Shown here one piece after another: positions 60,484 through 64,000 of a stretch of 64,000 bases of DNA; positions within the stretch are counted from its first letter, which is position 1; every line of letters begins with the position of its first letter. Source of the stretch: Littorina saxatilis (Eukaryota > Mollusca > Gastropoda > Littorinimorpha > Littorinidae); contig NC_090255.1 in the NCBI RefSeq assembly GCF_037325665.1, forward strand, positions 31,126,760 to 31,190,759, given 5' to 3'. The notes beneath the pieces are model-generated. The model was not told the DNA's origin. It saw only the letters and a program-made list of their open reading frames with translations, and made no database searches. The position numbers and the translations under genes were made by a program.

Positions 60484-60775
60484 AACACTTCAGCAGCCAT
60501 TTTGGAATTCGCGCATGCGCAGATCGGGTTTTTTTTGTTTTTTTTTCCCCGGTTGATTAGATCGCGTATATTCAGTCTGCAGAAAGTGCAATTTTGTAGT
60601 CTTGCAGCCCTGAAGTTGCTTTTGAGTGTCCAAAGAAAGAGTCTAAAGGTTCTAAGGATTACATCGGGCACACAAATACGCGATTTTTCTTGTTTTTCTG
60701 GTTGATTTGAACGCAGAGCAGATCGGTTTTTTCGAGTGTTTTTTTCTCCTCTTTCGGGTTCCTTCTTCGTTCCAT
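60484..60775 (+). promoter_or_regulatory. candidate promoter/first exon of the P450 gene
   Basis: CGCGCATGCGCAG at 60511-60523 is a perfect NRF1-type site, next to AGCCATTTTGG (YY1-like) at 60494-60504. A donor-like CCAT|GTAAGC follows at 60775-60776. This fits an untranslated first exon reading rightwards to 62996. Confidence 0.35.
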
Positions 60776-60907
60776 GTAAGCGCTGGAACTGTTAACTGGT
60801 GTATAGATTCACTTGAGATAATATAATAGAGGTAGGTGCAATCAATTGTTGTTAAAAATGTTGCTGATAATCATACATATGTACAAAAATAAAGCGCATC
60901 AACAATC

Positions 60908-61012
60908 GGCGCTGGTGAGAGCAATAGCCGCGCTCTGGGAATCGCTGCGCTGCACAACACGCCGCGCTCTGTGAATCGCCGCGCTGCACAGCGCGTCGTG
61001 CTCTGTGAATCG
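60908..61012. repeat. GC-rich tandem repeat
   Basis: Three units built on CCGCGCTCTGTGAATCGC and GCGCTGCACA, about 37 bp each; the related patch at 60066-60150 has the same words in other order. Confidence 0.7.
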
Positions 61013-61255
61013 CTTGCCTTTTAGATTGGGGAGATTCGCTCCTTCCTAAGATGTTTGGAGATCTATATCAACTGACTACAGAGGAACTCCCCATTAAAGA
61101 CCTCCCAATTTAAGACTCCCTCCTTTTTAAACTTTCTGTTCTTAAAACCTCTGTTAAATTATACCCCCATTTTAAGACTCCCTCCTTTTTAAACTTTCTG
61201 TTCTTAAAACCTCTGTTAAATTATACCCCCATTTTAAGACTCCCTCCTTTTTACA

Positions 61256-62304
61256 TTTAGTCAAGTTTTGACTAAATCTTTTAACATAGAGGGGGGAATC
61301 GAGACGAGGGTCGTGGTGTATGTGTGTGTGTGTCTGTCTGTCTGTGTGTGTGTAGAGCGATTCAGACTAAACTACTGGGCCGATCTTTATGCAATTTGAC
61401 ATGAGAGTTCCTGGGAATGATATCCCCGCATGTTTTTTTCATTTTTTCGATAAATACCTTTGATGACGTCATATCCGGCTTTTTGTAAAAGTTGAGGCGG
61501 CACTGTCACACCCTCATTTTTCCATTAAATTGATTGAAATTTTGGCAAAGCAATCTTCGACGAAGGCCAGGGTTTGGTATTGCATTTCAGCTTGGTGGCT
61601 TAAAAACTAATGAGTGAGTTTGGTCATTAAAAATTGGAAACTTGTAATTAAAATTATTTTTTTATTAAACGATCCAAAAACAATTTCATCTTATTCTTCG
61701 TCATTTTCTGATTCCAAAAACATATACATATGTTATACAGACCTGGGAACCCATACGATTTCGCCGTATTTTGTACGCATAATTGTCTAGAATACGAGCA
61801 GTACGGTCAGTGTAAAGCAAATACGACGAGAAAAATGCCTGGACAACTTTTCCTTATAAGCTCATCCCAAAGTCGTTCCAGTATTTTGACACATGATTAC
61901 AGTTTTTGTCAGTAAACATTGAAAGAAGCAATTGTTTTAAACGTATTGGTAAACTTAATCGACGGTGCAACGGACGCGTGTGAAACATGTTTGGATCACA
62001 GATGTTCAAAATAATGCTGTGTGCAGTACGCTCATTTTTCTGAAAATACACCAAGTTTGTTTGAGAATACTCCCAGTGCGAAACAAGGGTTCCCAGGTCT
62101 GGTTATATTTGGATTAAAAACATGCTCACAAAGTTAAAACGAAGAGAGGTAGAGTAAAGCAATGAAGCACAGCGCAATCGCTACCGCGCCAAACAGGCTC
62201 GTCACTTTCACTGCCTTTTGCACTAGCGGCGGACTACGTTCTGTTTCATTCTGTGAGTTCCACAGCTTGACTAAATGTAGTAATTTCGCCTTACGCGACT
62301 TGTT
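61256..62304 (-). mobile_element. TTTAGTCAAG-family MITE, middle layer
   Basis: Reverse copy of 20893-21790: starts CATTTAGTCAAGTTTTGACT and ends GCCTTACGCGACTTG. TTA stands on both sides (61253-61255 and 62305-62307); the outer element reads through at CCTTTTTAAACTTTC, so the target duplication is TTA. Confidence 0.85.
61738..62101. mobile_element. MITE with 6-bp target duplication, inner layer
   Basis: Perfect inverted ends CAGACCTGGGAACCC and GGGTTCCCAGGTCTG, flanked by GTTATA at 61732-61737 and 62102-62107. The empty sequence is readable in the sister MITEs (ATGTTATATTTGG as complement of CCAAATATAACAT at 12045). 364 bp, no coding sequence. Confidence 0.95.
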
Positions 62305-62436
62305 AAACTTTCTGTTCTTAAAACCTCTGTAAAATTATACCCCCATTTTAAGACTGCCTCCTTTTTAAGACCCGGTTTTCTTATCTTAGTTTTTTGAGGT
62401 CTTAAAAGGGGGTTTCACAGTATGCTCTTGGGCCAC

Positions 62437-62787
62437 CTGTAGTTATGAGGATTTTTCATTTCATTTTCATTACTTTATTGTCCCATCGCTGGGAAATTCG
62501 GGTCGCTTCCTCCCAGTGGAAAGCTAGCAGCAACGGAGTCGCGCTACCCAGGTGTCTGCGTGTTTAGGTGTATTCAGCCACCTGCACTTATGGCAGAATG
62601 ACCAAGGTCTTTTACGTGCCATTGTGATGACATGGGGGTGGGACATGGCTTCCGTCTCTGGGTTTGCACATAAGCGTCATTGATTGATAAAGTTGACCCG
62701 TGTCCGTCCCGGCCCGAATTCGAACCTGCGACCTTTCGATCACAAGTCCAGTGCTCTACCAACTGAGCTACCGGGTGCCCATTGCAG
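62437..62787 (-). mobile_element. tRNA-SINE, full length, third type
   Basis: Reverse copy of 42846-43151; head CACCCGGTAGCTCAGTTGGT on the minus strand; a short extra stretch (ATTGATTGATAA) near 62680. Confidence 0.9.
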
Positions 62788-62995
62788 CTCCTATCCCCCA
62801 TTGTCTTCCCTGACATTGACACCTGCACGCATCCTTAATACTAACAAAGAAAAGTCAACACGTATTTGATTTTGTGTGTGTCCATGTGGCAGACACAATT
62901 ACAGTTTCACTTTGCTTCTGGTCATACTTATGGTTAGTTATTTTTGGAAAGTTTTTCTTATGATAATGATGATGATTTTTGTTTGCTTTTTTTAG

Positions 62996-63172
62996 ATCTC
63001 GAAAAAGAGACAGAAGATGGTGGGGGCAGTGACAGAGAGCGTGTGGTGGCTGTATAGCCTGGTGCTCCAAGAACTCACGCTACGAGCAGTGTTTATCTAC
63101 GGGACCATCCTCCTGGTGTCGTGGCTAGCCAGCAAGCTCTTCATCTTCCCCCTCTTGTCTCCGCTCAGGAAG
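62996..63172 (+). CDS. probable cytochrome P450, first coding exon
   Basis: Acceptor TTTTTTAG, ATG at 63017, donor GGAAG|GTGTGA. Encodes 52 residues, MVGAVTESVWWLYSLVLQEL then a hydrophobic anchor (AVFIYGTILLVSWLASKLFI) and SPLRK. In frame the next exon continues IPGRP, the proline-rich hinge that follows the membrane anchor of microsomal P450s. The upstream ATG-free leader and the acceptor imply an untranslated first exon further left. Confidence 0.6.
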
Positions 63173-63352
63173 GTGTGAATATTCTTCTTGTCTTCTTTTG
63201 TCGTCTTTCATGGCTGTCCCTTTTCATTTCAAGTGGATGTATGCATGTCTGTACTCTTGCATGCAGTATGGTTGTTTGTGTTTTGAAAGCTGTACCACCA
63301 AGAGATGTGAAAAATCATGTCAACATTGTCAAAACAATTTTTTTGTCTCAAG

Positions 63353-63441
63353 ATTCCCGGTCGCCCTGTATCCTTCAGTGGTGTGCTCCTGGGCCAGCTG
63401 CCGGAGATTCTGAGAAAAGAAGCCATTGACCCTTACTATGA
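63353..63441 (+). CDS. probable cytochrome P450, second coding exon
   Basis: Acceptor TTGTCTCAAG, donor TATGA|GTGAGT, phase 0 in and 2 out. Encodes IPGRPVSFSGVLLGQLPEIL then RKEAIDPYYE. The order PGRP-x-GxLLGxLPEILRxEA resembles the start of the catalytic domain in CYP4/CYP46-like enzymes. The haem-binding end lies outside the window, so the subfamily cannot be set. Confidence 0.6.
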
Positions 63442-64000
63442 GTGAGTATACGGAACATGTGATGCATATTTGTGTACAATAGACTTCCCTTCTTAAGACC
63501 CCCTGGTTTAACGTTACTCTTTTTTCAGACCCTAGTTTTCCAGATACATGTACATGTACAGTACATTTAGTACCTTGATCTGTTTTAATGAGACCTTCCT
63601 AAATCTGAGAAATTTTGATCTAAGATATAATAGAGGTAAAGTTACTGACACTACAAAAAATCATCGGAGAAAGGAAGGTCTTATAGTTGCAGGCGTGAAA
63701 ATTTCTGCGAAATCGCGGCTTTCTGCGAAAAGGAGATTCATGTTTCAGCAAAAATAAACAATTGTCCGTGACAAAAAAAAGGTAAATCAAATTATATGTG
63801 TACTATTGTCTCTCTATCCATTATTTGCCTAAACGAGAACTATCAAAATATTGGTCTAAAATGCTAAAATTCGTTTCCCCTGTAACCTGCCGGGGCCTAG
63901 GCGGCGGCCCCTAGACCTCAGCCAATTTTCAGAGTTTTTACTATTTTGGAATTCCCATGCCTGAGTAGAGGGACTCTTATATTAATGCAGTAACATCTGT
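63442..64000 (+). other. intron 2 of the P450 gene, to window end
   Basis: Contains old CAGTGGAACC-family MITE sequence (about 63480-63690) and no exon I can support. Confidence 0.5.

Larger units (their letters stand above)
61079..62423. mobile_element. CAGTGGAACC-family MITE, outer layer of a three-deep nest
   Basis: Left end CAGAGGAACTCCCC, right end GGGGGTTTCACAGT. A unit of about 75 bp (AAACTTTCTGTTCTTAAAAC..TTTAAGACTCCCTCC) is tandemly repeated at 61125-61253 and resumes after the inner element at 62305. Confidence 0.7.

Overview
The window is animal nuclear DNA, almost certainly from a gastropod mollusc. Two large GRL101/relaxin-receptor-like GPCR genes, spliced genes with GT-AG introns, and a very dense load of tRNA-derived SINEs, MITEs, LINE pieces and long (CA)n/(TG)n tracts all point that way. 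The repeat spectrum looks caenogastropod (periwinkle-like), but that is impression, not proof.

Layout. 1-3380: repeats, including a cluster of GGTCCATATTAGG palindromes and Helitron-like tandem units. 3375-11390 and 12677-19870: a tandem duplication, each copy carrying one GPCR gene (about 4.7-4.8 kb of uninterrupted coding sequence: signal peptide, 9-residue repeats, CUB-like domain, LDLa, C-type lectin, four LDLa, LRRs, seven helices) plus a 3' flank holding a TTAA-flanked MITE. Copy 1 alone has a 1,016-bp retroelement in its upstream intron whose 289-bp terminal repeats each contain a hammerhead ribozyme on the minus strand. 19656-23432: an inverted repeat with arms of about 0.8 kb. 23500-29810: SINE, L1-like and CR1/Jockey-like LINE remains and MITEs. 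30569-49400: one gene, reconstructed exon by exon, for a long GTSF1-like protein (two CHHC zinc fingers at the N terminus, then a Q-rich and GRG-rich extension, about 560 residues); its introns hold SINEs, MITEs and three minisatellites, two of which contain splice-site-like sequence. 50520-56455: a segmental duplication with a small duplicated ORF, a large foldback element and a TTAA MITE present in one copy only. 56456-62990: mostly non-coding, with LINE and MITE remains and a three-deep nest of elements. 62996-64000: first two coding exons of a probable cytochrome P450, running off the right edge.

How the genes relate. The receptors would be cell-surface receptors of the relaxin/LGR type C class. 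The CHHC protein belongs to a family that acts with Piwi proteins in transposon silencing; its GRG motifs are the kind that Tudor domains can bind after arginine methylation (inference). The P450 would be membrane-anchored. Nothing suggests these genes share a pathway.

The most notable observation is the hammerhead-bearing element at 4112-5127. Its geometry (two identical ribozymes exactly 727 bp apart, terminal repeats starting at the ribozyme edge) fits an insertion copied from about 1.4 turns of a 727-nt circular RNA, as proposed for retrozymes and for Penelope-like element terminal repeats.
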